64,000 nucleotides of DNA from contig CAVXJN010000003.1 of NCBI GenBank assembly GCA_963762165.1, forward strand, positions 1,674,001 to 1,738,000, read 5' to 3'. The DNA is from CAVXJN01 sp963762165. GTDB taxonomy: Bacteria > Pseudomonadota > Gammaproteobacteria > JASBUN01. A program made the position numbers and the translations under genes. Of this stretch, positions 1 to 8,030 are shown piece after piece. The first letter of the stretch is position 1, and each line of letters starts with the position of its first letter. The notes below the pieces were generated by a model. That model worked only from the letters and a program-made list of their open reading frames with translations. It searched no databases and was not told where the DNA came from.

Positions 1-1
1 G

Positions 2-733
2 CGGCCCAATGGGCGTTACTATCAAATCGTTGTCGCGGAAGTGAAGGCCCAGGGCTTGCAGCCCAATGTTTCGCCTCCCGTACCCGCCGACGCGCAACCG
101 CCGCAACAGGAGCAACTCTATCCTGCACTTGCGGTCTTGCCCAAAGGTCTGGTGGTGGCATGGGAAGACCGACGTGAGGGCCATACCCGGTTGTACTACA
201 CCAGTCTGCAAGCCGACGGCAGCTTTCGCGAACCGGCGGAACTCAATGAAACCAAGCCTGAGCGCGACGCCAAATTCGGTCGTGGCACCGGGGTCACCCG
301 CGTCGCGTTGGCGACCAACGGTCGCCGTGTTGGCGCCACGTGGATGGACAAACGCAATTTCAAGGGCGGCTACGATGTGTATGCCGCGGTCAGCAGCGAC
401 TTGGGGCGCACTTTCGGCGCCAACGAGAAGGTTCAGGACATGTTCGGTGAGAATATCCCGCAATGGCATCCGAGCATCGCAATCGGCCCCGACGGCCTAA
501 TGGTGGTGGCCTGGGACGATGCCCGTGATGAGGCATCGAATGTTTGGTTGTCGTGGCGTATGGCACAGGGTTGGAGCGACGACCTCGGGCTACCCGGCGC
601 CGACGGCCAACAGCAGCGCACCCATCCGGTCCTGGCGTTCGATGCCAAGGGCGCATTGCATATGGCCTGGACTAGCCGTTCGCCCGAGGGCGCCACCCGC
701 ATCTGGTACTCGGTGGGCCGGTACCAAAACTAG
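2..733 (+). CDS. BNR/Asp-box repeat (sialidase-fold) protein, 5' partial
   Basis: The reading frame is open to the left edge, so the N-terminus is missing; a GTG at 41 is internal rather than a credible start. The visible 243 residues show repeated beta-propeller blades of the sialidase/BNR type, with WEDRR, WMDKR and WDDAR motifs at regular spacing and one clear Asp-box (SSDLGRTF). Such folds occur in exo-sialidases and in many secreted or surface proteins of unknown activity. No catalytic arginine triad can be judged from a fragment. The substrate is unknown and the fold call is inferred from the repeats alone. Confidence 0.6.
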   Translation, partial: RPNGRYYQIVVAEVKAQGLQPNVSPPVPADAQPPQQEQLYPALAVLPKGLVVAWEDRREGHTRLYYTSLQADGSFREPAELNETKPERDAKFGRGTGVTRVALATNGRRVGATWMDKRNFKGGYDVYAAVSSDLGRTFGANEKVQDMFGENIPQWHPSIAIGPDGLMVVAWDDARDEASNVWLSWRMAQGWSDDLGLPGADGQQQRTHPVLAFDAKGALHMAWTSRSPEGATRIWYSVGRYQN

Positions 734-803
734 GAACGCAGCCGCGTTTCGATGCTGAGACGAGCGTCCTGCTTCGCCTCAATTTCACTGGTAGACTGCT
801 TGT

Positions 804-1433
804 ATGGCAAATGGTTTCACCATCGTTGCGATCGCAAGCGGGTTGTTGAGCCTGACGTTGCTGGTGCTGGCGGTCATGGCGCTGCGTCGACGGCGCGTGC
901 TCGGCACGCTGGTGAGTCTGCTGTTGGCGTTGGTGGTGCTGTCCTGGGCCGGTCTGCTGGGCGCAGTGGGCGTCGGTATCGAAGGCTATCGCGCCCTGAC
1001 CCACGAAGATCTGGCGGCGGTCGTTGTTACCCGGCCACTGGGACCGCAACGATTCGAGGCCGAATTCACCTTTCCCGACGGGGATACCCGCAATTATGAA
1101 ATCGCCGGCGACGAACTGTACGTCGATGCTCAGATCCTGAAATGGAAACCGATCGCCAATGTGTTCGGCCTGCATACCGTGTATAGACTCGATCGCGTAG
1201 CCGGACGTTATGTGGACATCGATCAGGAACGTAACGGCACGCGCAGCGTGCACCGGTTGTCGTCCCAGGAGCCGATCGACTTGTTTGCGCTGCGGCGTAA
1301 ATACGAAGTTCTAAGTCCTCTGGTCGATGCGGAATATGGCTCCGCGAGTTACGTGACGGCTGAGCAAGCGCAGCGCTTTGAAGTGCGGGTCACGACGACT
1401 GGTCTGCTGATCCGCAGAGTCGACAGACTCTAG
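804..1433 (+). CDS. Conserved membrane protein of unknown function
   Basis: A 209-residue protein with two hydrophobic segments near the N-terminus (about residues 5-25 and 33-58, separated by an RRRR cluster), then a soluble domain of about 145 residues. The soluble part resembles proteins loosely annotated as cation/multidrug efflux pump in gammaproteobacteria, but it has none of the size or topology of a transporter, so that name should not be used. The short loop and basic cluster suggest a hairpin anchor with the C-terminal domain on one membrane face. It is followed by a 116-bp gap before the mtfA-like gene. No function can be assigned. Confidence 0.6.
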   Translation: MANGFTIVAIASGLLSLTLLVLAVMALRRRRVLGTLVSLLLALVVLSWAGLLGAVGVGIEGYRALTHEDLAAVVVTRPLGPQRFEAEFTFPDGDTRNYEIAGDELYVDAQILKWKPIANVFGLHTVYRLDRVAGRYVDIDQERNGTRSVHRLSSQEPIDLFALRRKYEVLSPLVDAEYGSASYVTAEQAQRFEVRVTTTGLLIRRVDRL

Positions 1434-1549
1434 ACGGCAAGACTCCCCGGTCCGGCGCCCGGTATTCGTTGACCGAATCGCGGTCGGTGCCCGACACCGG
1501 GGTGCCTATGCCATAATTCTGCGGGCGTGGAAGTCATGTCGGGGTCAAG

Positions 1550-2410
1550 GTGAGTGCGCTATTGGTTGTTGTCGCGATCGGCCTACTGGTGATCGCGTTC
1601 ATCGTGGGTAGACCTTGGTGGCGAGGCCGATTGCGGCGTGTGCGGGCGGTGCAGCCGTTTGCGCCGGAATGGTCGGACCTACTGTGGCGGAGGGTGCCCG
1701 TCTACCGCACCTTGCCAATGCCGTTACGCCAGCAGTTGCATGGCGTGATCTCGAATTTGATGGCCGAAAAGCAGTTCATCGGCTGCGCCGGCCTGACGGT
1801 GAATGACGAAATGCGGCTCGTCATCGCGGCGCAGGCGGCGCTGCTGCGGTTGAATCGCAGCGACGATCCGTACCCGGAAGTGCGGTCCATTCTGGTGTAT
1901 CCGGACCGGTTTTTCGCCGATCATCAGGTGCACGACATTGCCGGCGTCCAGCATCGAGAACGCCGGCTTCTATCAGGCGAATCCTGGCAATTCGGCAAGG
2001 TGATCGTGTCGTGGCAGGACGTGACCGACGGTGCCGCCGACCCCGATGACGGTTACAACGTAGTGCTGCACGAATTCGCCCACGCGCTGGACCACGAAAC
2101 CGGCAGCGCCAACGGCCTGCCGCTGTTGCCAGCGACGATGAATCGAAATGACTGGCATCGAATCCTTAGCGACGCGTATGCGCGGTTGTGCCGCGAGGTT
2201 GACGCCGGTCGGCACACGTTGATCGATCCTTATGGGGCGGAGTCGCCGGCGGAGTTCTTCGCGGTGGCCACGGAGACCTTTTTCGAACTGCCCCTGGAAA
2301 TGCAAGCTCGGGAGCCCGAGTTGTACCGCCAACTGGCGCTGTTCTATCGTGTCGATCCGGTTGCCTGGGGCGCGCAAAGTCGAGGCGCAACGGAGGCGCA
2401 GCAGACCTGA
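1550..2410 (+). CDS. mtfA: MtfA-family zinc metallopeptidase (M90)
   Basis: 286 residues starting at GTG. An N-terminal hydrophobic helix (residues 2-22) precedes the peptidase domain. The zinc site is visible as HEFAHALDHETGSANG (HExxH), followed about 70 residues later by SPAEFFAVATETFFELP, which carries the conserved downstream glutamates of the family. E. coli MtfA, 265 residues, is an aminopeptidase that binds the Mlc repressor and influences glucose PTS expression; whether Mlc is a partner here is unknown. The N-terminal membrane anchor differs from the soluble E. coli protein. The stop shares one base with the start of the next gene, implying co-translation. Confidence 0.85.
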   Translation: MSALLVVVAIGLLVIAFIVGRPWWRGRLRRVRAVQPFAPEWSDLLWRRVPVYRTLPMPLRQQLHGVISNLMAEKQFIGCAGLTVNDEMRLVIAAQAALLRLNRSDDPYPEVRSILVYPDRFFADHQVHDIAGVQHRERRLLSGESWQFGKVIVSWQDVTDGAADPDDGYNVVLHEFAHALDHETGSANGLPLLPATMNRNDWHRILSDAYARLCREVDAGRHTLIDPYGAESPAEFFAVATETFFELPLEMQAREPELYRQLALFYRVDPVAWGAQSRGATEAQQT

Positions 2411-3021
2411 TGCGTTGCGCCAACTACGAACCGATCGGGTTGCTGGCAATAGGAGCCGTGGTCTTCGCCTGGTCTGCAGTGGCGCCTGCGGATCGCATGA
2501 CGTGGTGGATGGAGGTGGCTCCGGTGCTGATAGTCGCCCCCGTCTTGGTCCTGAGCGCGCGGCGGTTTCCGCTGACACCGCTGTTGTACCGATTGATTCT
2601 GGTCCACGCTGTGGTTTTGATGGTCGGCGGTCATTACACCTACGCGCGCGTGCCAGTCGGTTTCTGGGTTGCGGATTGGTTCGAATTGTCCCGTAACCAT
2701 TACGACCGGCTCGGCCACCTGCTGCAGGGCTTCGTGCCCGCGATGGCCGCGCGGGAAATTCTCATTCGCCGGACTCCCCTGGTTCCGGGTGGTTGGAGCG
2801 CATTGCTGGCGCTTTGTGTTGCCTTGTCCGTGAGCGCATTTTACGAACTCCTTGAATGGTGGGCAGCGCTTTGGTTCGGAGGCTCCGCGGAACAGTTCCT
2901 CGCGACTCAGGGCGATGTCTGGGATACCCAGTGGGACATGTTCATGGCTTTGTGCGGCGCCATCGCGGCGCTGTTGCTGTTGTCGCGGATTCACAATCGG
3001 CAGCTTTACGCAATCGGTTGA
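2410..3021 (+). CDS. yjdF: YjdF-like DUF2238 inner-membrane protein
   Basis: 203 residues with six or so hydrophobic segments. The family signatures are clear: TWWMEVAPVLI near residue 35, RRFPLTPLLY, GGHYTYARVPVGFW, NHYDRLGHLLQG, SAFYELLEWWAA and TQGDVWDTQWDMF, all closely matching E. coli YjdF (about 209 residues). The biochemical role of the family is not established. The ATG overlaps the TGA of the mtfA-like gene (TGATG), so the pair is probably one transcript. Length and motif order are complete, with no sign of truncation. Confidence 0.85.
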   Translation: MRCANYEPIGLLAIGAVVFAWSAVAPADRMTWWMEVAPVLIVAPVLVLSARRFPLTPLLYRLILVHAVVLMVGGHYTYARVPVGFWVADWFELSRNHYDRLGHLLQGFVPAMAAREILIRRTPLVPGGWSALLALCVALSVSAFYELLEWWAALWFGGSAEQFLATQGDVWDTQWDMFMALCGAIAALLLLSRIHNRQLYAIG

Positions 3022-3039
3022 CAATGGAGGCTCGCCGTC

Positions 3040-3453
3040 GTGTTTGAACTTCATGCGCAGCTTGCGGCTGATTGTCTGCCGATCGGCAGCATGAACCTGT
3101 CGCGGTTGTTGCTGTTGAACGATGCGAATTATCCGTGGTTCATACTGGTGCCGCAGCGTGAAGGCATCACGGAGATTCATCAGCTTGGACACGACGACCA
3201 AGCGCTACTGATCGCAGAATCGAGCTTGCTGGCGCGTGCAATCGAACGGGTGTTGCGCCCCGACAAGCTCAATATCGCTGCGCTGGGGAATCTGGTGCCG
3301 CAGCTGCACGTTCATCACATCGCGCGGTACCGTACCGATGTCTCGTGGCCGGCGCCCGTGTGGGGCCGCGTGCCGGCGATCGCCTATGAGGCGGAGGATG
3401 CGCGTCGATTGATCGAACAAGTCCGCGCCGCACTGGCTGACCGAATTCGTTGA
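3040..3453 (+). CDS. HIT-domain nucleotide hydrolase/transferase
   Basis: 137 residues from a GTG preceded by a strong GGAGG ribosome site eight bases upstream. The histidine triad is seen as QLHVHHIARY near residue 90 (HxHxH pattern), and PWFILVPQREG near residue 28 matches the conserved core of HIT proteins. HIT enzymes act on nucleotide phosphoramidates, dinucleoside polyphosphates or similar adducts. The exact substrate cannot be read from sequence. It lies 18 bp after yjdF and may belong to the same transcript. Confidence 0.85.
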   Translation: MFELHAQLAADCLPIGSMNLSRLLLLNDANYPWFILVPQREGITEIHQLGHDDQALLIAESSLLARAIERVLRPDKLNIAALGNLVPQLHVHHIARYRTDVSWPAPVWGRVPAIAYEAEDARRLIEQVRAALADRIR

Positions 3454-3473
3454 GGCGTTCCGCTTCGTGCAGT

Positions 3474-3775
3474 TCACTTTCGTTTTGCTACGTACAAATC
3501 AGAGGCGCGCCGCGGCGGAACACCTTCACGGTCGGGAGACTGTTGCCCCATATTGCTTGGCCAACTGTTTGTAGCGGTCGGTGTTGACGTTGACCAGAAA
3601 GAACTTGCCTGAAAATTCGCCAGCGAGCGTTTTCCAGTACCGGCCATAGCTTCAGGCAGGGGCCGGCCGAAACGGCTCAATACTCCACTGCCAGCGGATC
3701 TTTGTGCGAGTTTTCCAGTACCAGCTGGCGAAAGTGGTCTGGCGTTGCGCCGGCAATGTAGGCGCGTTCAGGCAT
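3474..3775 (-). pseudogene. Decayed thioredoxin-like protein gene
   Basis: Reading the minus strand from an ATG at 3775 gives a thioredoxin-fold protein broken by several lesions. Frame one encodes MPERAYIAGATPDHFRQLVL...VEY, then TGA (3677-3679) where the family has Trp, then AVSAGPCLKLWPVLE. After an extra base the frame gives LAGEFSGKFFLVNVNTDRYK and LAKQYG. After a missing base it gives NSLPTVKVFRRGAPL, and after another missing base DLYVAKRK and a stop. The order matches thioredoxin, with AGPC in place of CGPC. One nonsense codon, one insertion, two deletions and a shortened C-terminus argue for decay, though consensus errors could account for some lesions. Confidence 0.7.
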
Positions 3776-3894
3776 GGCGGTCACGAAACACTGGGGTCGA
3801 TGCTGGTACGAGGCATAACCTTGCAGTTGAGGTGTTTTTGCGGGATACGGGGCGCGCTACAGTAGTGTTTTCGGCCAGACCCGATCAGGACAAC

Positions 3895-4362
3895 ATGTTG
3901 GCGAAGATCCGATCCGTCCTGGTACTGATCGCAATCATGGCGGTGACCTTCGCGGTAGCCGGTCTTGCCGCCCAGTTTCGTCCAGGAGCCTGGTACGCCA
4001 ATCTGGCCAAACCACTCTGGACACCGCCCGATTTTCTGTTCGCCCCCGTGTGGACGTTGCTCTACGCCATGATGGCATGGGCGGCGTGGCTGGTCTGGTG
4101 CCGGCGCGGTTGGCAGCTCCGGCCTTTTGCACTGTATGCCGCGCAGTTGATCTTGAACGGCGCCTGGTCTTGGTTGTTCTTCGGTTTGCATCGGATCGAC
4201 TACGGGGCGGTCGAAATCGTCCTGCTGTTGCTGCTGATCGTCGCGACCGCTGTGGAGTTCTGGCGTGTGAGCCGCTGGGCCGGCGCGTTGCTGTTACCCT
4301 ATGCCGCCTGGGTTGGCTTTGCGGCCGCCTTGAACGTCGCGATTTGGGGTCTGAACAGGTAA
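3895..4362 (+). CDS. tspO: TspO/MBR family tryptophan-rich sensory protein
   Basis: 155 residues, matching the usual TspO length of about 160, from an ATG with AGGA six bases upstream; the frame stays open further upstream but homology begins here. Five hydrophobic helices are visible. Hallmarks include WYANLAKPLWTPPDFLFAPVW, WTLLYAMMAWAAWLVW, NGAWSWLFFGL and a terminal LNVAIW. TspO proteins bind porphyrins and cholesterol-like ligands and in bacteria affect tetrapyrrole export or stress responses. The next gene encodes a CbiX-type chelatase, so the neighbourhood fits tetrapyrrole metabolism. Confidence 0.9.
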   Translation: MLAKIRSVLVLIAIMAVTFAVAGLAAQFRPGAWYANLAKPLWTPPDFLFAPVWTLLYAMMAWAAWLVWCRRGWQLRPFALYAAQLILNGAWSWLFFGLHRIDYGAVEIVLLLLLIVATAVEFWRVSRWAGALLLPYAAWVGFAAALNVAIWGLNR

Positions 4363-4387
4363 TTCTATACCGAGAGGCGAAAGCGTC

Positions 4388-4747
4388 ATGAAGAGTTTGA
4401 TTCTGGTTGCACACGGTAGCCGTCGGGCAGAGTCCAACGACGAAGTGCGGCAACTTACGGTGGCGCTTCGCGAGCGTGCCGGCGAAGGTTTCGACGCGGT
4501 GAGTTGCGCGTTTTTGGAATTGGCCGAGCCGTCCATCCCCGATGGTATCGAAGCCAGCGTGCGCGACGGCGCTACCGACATCACCGTGCTCCCGTATTTT
4601 CTATCTGCCGGGCGTCACGTGGTGACCGATATCCCCAACGAAGTCGCCGTCAAGCAAGCGCAATATCCCGACGTTTCCATTCGCATTGCACCGTATCTGG
4701 GCGCGGCGCGCGGTATCGCCGATTTGCTGCTCAGTCAGGCGCAATAG
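4388..4747 (+). CDS. cbiX: Single-domain CbiX/SirB-type sirohydrochlorin chelatase
   Basis: 119 residues, the size of the short CbiX(S)-like chelatases. The N-terminus LILVAHGSRRAESND is the diagnostic class II chelatase motif with the metal-binding histidine (His9). LPYFLSAGRHVVTDIP near residue 73 contains the second conserved histidine. The family inserts cobalt, nickel or iron into sirohydrochlorin; the metal here cannot be predicted. The gene sits 25 bp after tspO and ends 8 bp before the convergent batD gene. Confidence 0.88.
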   Translation: MKSLILVAHGSRRAESNDEVRQLTVALRERAGEGFDAVSCAFLELAEPSIPDGIEASVRDGATDITVLPYFLSAGRHVVTDIPNEVAVKQAQYPDVSIRIAPYLGAARGIADLLLSQAQ

Positions 4748-4755
4748 ACCGCGTT

Positions 4756-6234
4756 TCAGCTACGCCGCCTCGGTCGCGCCTTTTGCAGGGCGGCAACGAG
4801 CCGTGCCCGTACTTCGGCCAGCTCATCGCGTTGATCAGCGGCAAATTCCAATCGATTCAGGGTGGCAAAACTGCGTTCCAATTGCGGATCGACGCTGCGG
4901 TAGTGTTGCTCGAAGCGCAATAGCCAGGTTTGCAGGCTGCCGTTGAGCCGCCACCCCTGGGCACGACCGAAGCGCTGCAAGGCGCTGCGCACGTCGGACG
5001 CGTGTGCGGCCGCGCCAATCTCGCGCAGCAATACGCGTTCCCGATTCGACCTCGCATGTGCAGCGCGCACCATTCGCCACGCACGGGTGGCGCCGTACCA
5101 GACCGCGACGAGGCAAAAGACGGAAAGGGCGATTCTCCCGCCGGTACCAAGCACCCAAACCGACTGCGCCGGTGTGGCAACGCGGACGAGGCGGCCGGTG
5201 TCAGGATCGAAGTATTGCACCTGGAGTACCGGCAGCGGAATTCGGCCACTGCCGCTGGCGATGAAGGGAATCGTAACGGTGCGGGATGAATGTACGCCCC
5301 GGCCGGTGGTCTGTTGGCGCCGTTCTGGAGTTGCCGGCATGAACTCCAGATCCTGGCGATTGCGCAGCCGAGCCAGCGCAGACGGCAACGCCGCCGCGGG
5401 CAGGTCGGACGCGCTCGTCGTTACTTTCCAGAATGCGATGCTGTCCGTGTTCAGCAAGGCGGGCGCGTCGAGCCGCGTCGTCAGGCGCACGGCGCCCACC
5501 GGCATATCGGCGGGTACGTAGGGCGGCAGCGCACGCACGTCGACTCGCACGCGCGGCATTGGGAACCGCGCCTGAATTCGTCCGCCGCGACTGTAGTCGA
5601 CCGGGGGCAGATTCAGCACCATGGCGCCGCTGCGTGCCGGATACAGTGCCCAGCCGGTGGTTTTGAGCGTGTAGTCAACGCCAGCAACCGATTCGTTATC
5701 GGTTTCGGTCTGCAATGGCACCACCGTCAGTCCGGGTTGGTCGAATGCTGGTGCCCGCAGTTCGAAAAAGCGGTTGGTGCTTCGCACTTGCACGGTGACC
5801 AGCAGTTGCTGCCGGGCCCATACTGAACTGGCCGATACCCGGGTATCGACCCGCAGCGGCTGGCGGCCGTCGCCGGCGGCGGCAACCTGCAGTGGCAGCG
5901 GTTCGCTGCGCGCTCCGGCCAGCCACAAAGACGGGATCGTGAGTTCGCCGGGGCGGCGCGGTCGCAGTTCGATCTGTAACGTGTCGATGGTGCCGTCGCG
6001 GTCGGTATCGCTCGCCGCACTCGTTTCCACCTGGAAATCTTCGCGCAACGGATCGAGGTCGATGCCTTGCAGTACAGCGCCGCGACTGTCGGCGCGCACA
6101 GTCATGGTCAGCGACTGTCCGTAGACGACTTCGTTTTGCGCCACGCTGGCAGCAAGTTGTGCGGCGCCGGCGCCGAGGCACCAGCACGCCAGCGACACGC
6201 TGATGCCGCGCCCCAACCAAGTGTGGCCGGTCAC
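4756..6234 (-). CDS. batD: BatD-family protein (oxygen tolerance)
   Basis: 492 residues from a GTG whose bases overlap the TGA of the preceding gene (GTGA); upstream in-frame codons lie inside that gene and are unlikely starts. A signal-like hydrophobic stretch (about residues 10-30, ISVSLACWCLGAG) is followed by beta-rich Ig-like domains, then a membrane helix around GGRIALSVFCLVAVWYGATRAW and a C-terminal cytoplasmic helical domain. This is the classic BatD layout: a large periplasmic region with one C-terminal anchor. BatD proteins accompany VWA proteins in Bat operons linked to aerotolerance or envelope stress; the biochemical role is unknown. It is the last gene of the operon. Confidence 0.85.
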   Translation of the reverse strand: MTGHTWLGRGISVSLACWCLGAGAAQLAASVAQNEVVYGQSLTMTVRADSRGAVLQGIDLDPLREDFQVETSAASDTDRDGTIDTLQIELRPRRPGELTIPSLWLAGARSEPLPLQVAAAGDGRQPLRVDTRVSASSVWARQQLLVTVQVRSTNRFFELRAPAFDQPGLTVVPLQTETDNESVAGVDYTLKTTGWALYPARSGAMVLNLPPVDYSRGGRIQARFPMPRVRVDVRALPPYVPADMPVGAVRLTTRLDAPALLNTDSIAFWKVTTSASDLPAAALPSALARLRNRQDLEFMPATPERRQQTTGRGVHSSRTVTIPFIASGSGRIPLPVLQVQYFDPDTGRLVRVATPAQSVWVLGTGGRIALSVFCLVAVWYGATRAWRMVRAAHARSNRERVLLREIGAAAHASDVRSALQRFGRAQGWRLNGSLQTWLLRFEQHYRSVDPQLERSFATLNRLEFAADQRDELAEVRARLVAALQKARPRRRS

Positions 6235-8030
6235 CACGGGTCCACCCCCGGCACCGACCTGGGCTCCGGCAACGGCGCCGGAAAACCTTCCTGCAATTCG
6301 AAAATGCGCCGCCACAGCTCGCTGGGATCCTGTTGCAGTGCTTGCATGTGAGCGATGCTGCCGGCACTGGGCGCGGACCGGGTTACCGACCCGGCAGTGG
6401 TGGCGGCGCCCGCTGCCGCGACCTGGGCGTGGCGAACGCCGCGGGCGAGCAGGGCCGTGAAATCATTGTCTACGGACGGCGGCGGGGTGCGATCCGAATC
6501 CTTCTCCTGCGGAGCTGCATCGCCCAATGTAAACGGTCCGTTGCCGCCATCCTGGGTGCTGTCCACGCTGCGACGACCGCGGCCGGGCCTGTTGCCTGCC
6601 AACTGCCGTGCCACCGCTTCGGCCAACAGCTTCGCGATCACGAGATTACGTTGCGCCGGATCGAAGTCCGGTCGATATCGCAATGCGTCCCGGTAGCTGA
6701 TTTCGGCATTGCGGTAATCGCCGTTTTGAAAGTAGGTATTGCCCAGATTCAGCAGCGCGGCGCCGCGACCGCGATCGTTCGGTGCTTGCAATACTGCTTC
6801 GGTGAACTCGGTGCGCGCACGTTCAAAGTCACCCAGGCGATAGGCGCTGGCGCCTTCGCCGAGGCGCGCGTCGAACCCTGATAGTTGCGAATAGAGATCG
6901 AGTGCGGTGCGAAAACGCTTGAGTTGATAAGCATGGAACGCCTGCTGTGCGGTCGCTGTTTCATCGCCATGGGCGGTGGGGAGATGGGACACCGCAAAAG
7001 CCAATGCGACAGCGCCGAGCCACGCAGGGTGTCTTGGCCAGCGCAATGGAACCAGAGTAGCGATGAGCAATGCCGCGGCCGGCAACAACAGCCACGGATA
7101 CAACTCGCGCCATTGAATCTGACTGAGGTCTGCGGCATCGGGGCGCAACAAGGACTGGGTTGCGATACCGCTGTCGTAGAGGCGCTGCAGATCGCTGTCG
7201 TCATCGGCAACCTGGGCGTAGCGGCCTGCCGACGACTGCGCCAGCGAGCGCAGTGCCTTGCTGGCCACGGGCACGTCAATCGCGCCATCAGATCGGCCCG
7301 TCGCAGCATCCAGCTCGATGGTGCCGGCCGCGCTGCCGATGCCGAACACGTATAGCGGGATGCCGGCTTGCGCCAAGCGCTGCGCGGCAACGGTGGTGAG
7401 CTCCGGGTCGCCGGCGCTGTCGGTCACCAGCAGCACCGCGCGCGCGGAGTGCGGATAGGCGCCAAGCACGCTGCGCGCCAGGTCCAATGCACGATCGGCG
7501 CGACTGCCTCGGGTGGGTAGCAGATCCGGCTGCAGCAGCGCCAGGTAGCGGGAAAGCGCCTCGGAGTCGCGGGTGGGCGGCGCCACCAGGTGGGCGTCGC
7601 CGGCGTAGACGATCAGACCGACGCGGTCGCCCCGGACCCGGCCCAACAGGCGCTGTAGTTCGATGCGCGCGCGTTTCAATCGCGAGGGCGCGACATCGGT
7701 GGCCGTCATCGAACGGGAAACATCGACCGCAATCACCCAATCCGTTCCCGCGGCCAAAGTCTGACCCGGTTCCAACCGGGGCAGCCGCGGGCCGGCCGCG
7801 GCCAACGCCAGCAACAGCCAAGCGATGACATGGGTGTAGGTGCGCAATGCGCCGGCGGGTCCGCCGCCTGGCACGCGTACCCAAGGCAGCAAAGCAGGGG
7901 CCGCGTATAGGCGGGCGGTTCTGTGCCCGCGCCAACGCCGCAGGCTCAAGATTAGGAAGGGCTGCAGCGCCAGCAGCAGCCACCACGGTTCGCGCCAATG
8001 CAATTCCGTCCACAATGTACTCAGTTCCAT
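6231..8030 (-). CDS. batB: VWA-TPR protein (BatB/BatC fusion)
   Basis: 599 residues from an ATG overlapping the end of batA by 10 bases. Order: N-terminal membrane helices (about 17-30 and 60-75), a von Willebrand A domain with an intact metal site start (VIAVDVSRSM, DxSxS) and VLLVTDSAGDP carrying the TD loop, two further helices near residues 315-360, then TPR repeats (GASAYRLGDFERARTEF, NLGNTYFQNGDYRNAEISY), and a low-complexity tail. Separate BatB and BatC are fused here, as in many proteobacteria. The VWA domain probably faces the periplasm and binds partner proteins through a divalent metal. Confidence 0.87.
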   Translation of the reverse strand: MELSTLWTELHWREPWWLLLALQPFLILSLRRWRGHRTARLYAAPALLPWVRVPGGGPAGALRTYTHVIAWLLLALAAAGPRLPRLEPGQTLAAGTDWVIAVDVSRSMTATDVAPSRLKRARIELQRLLGRVRGDRVGLIVYAGDAHLVAPPTRDSEALSRYLALLQPDLLPTRGSRADRALDLARSVLGAYPHSARAVLLVTDSAGDPELTTVAAQRLAQAGIPLYVFGIGSAAGTIELDAATGRSDGAIDVPVASKALRSLAQSSAGRYAQVADDDSDLQRLYDSGIATQSLLRPDAADLSQIQWRELYPWLLLPAAALLIATLVPLRWPRHPAWLGAVALAFAVSHLPTAHGDETATAQQAFHAYQLKRFRTALDLYSQLSGFDARLGEGASAYRLGDFERARTEFTEAVLQAPNDRGRGAALLNLGNTYFQNGDYRNAEISYRDALRYRPDFDPAQRNLVIAKLLAEAVARQLAGNRPGRGRRSVDSTQDGGNGPFTLGDAAPQEKDSDRTPPPSVDNDFTALLARGVRHAQVAAAGAATTAGSVTRSAPSAGSIAHMQALQQDPSELWRRIFELQEGFPAPLPEPRSVPGVDPW

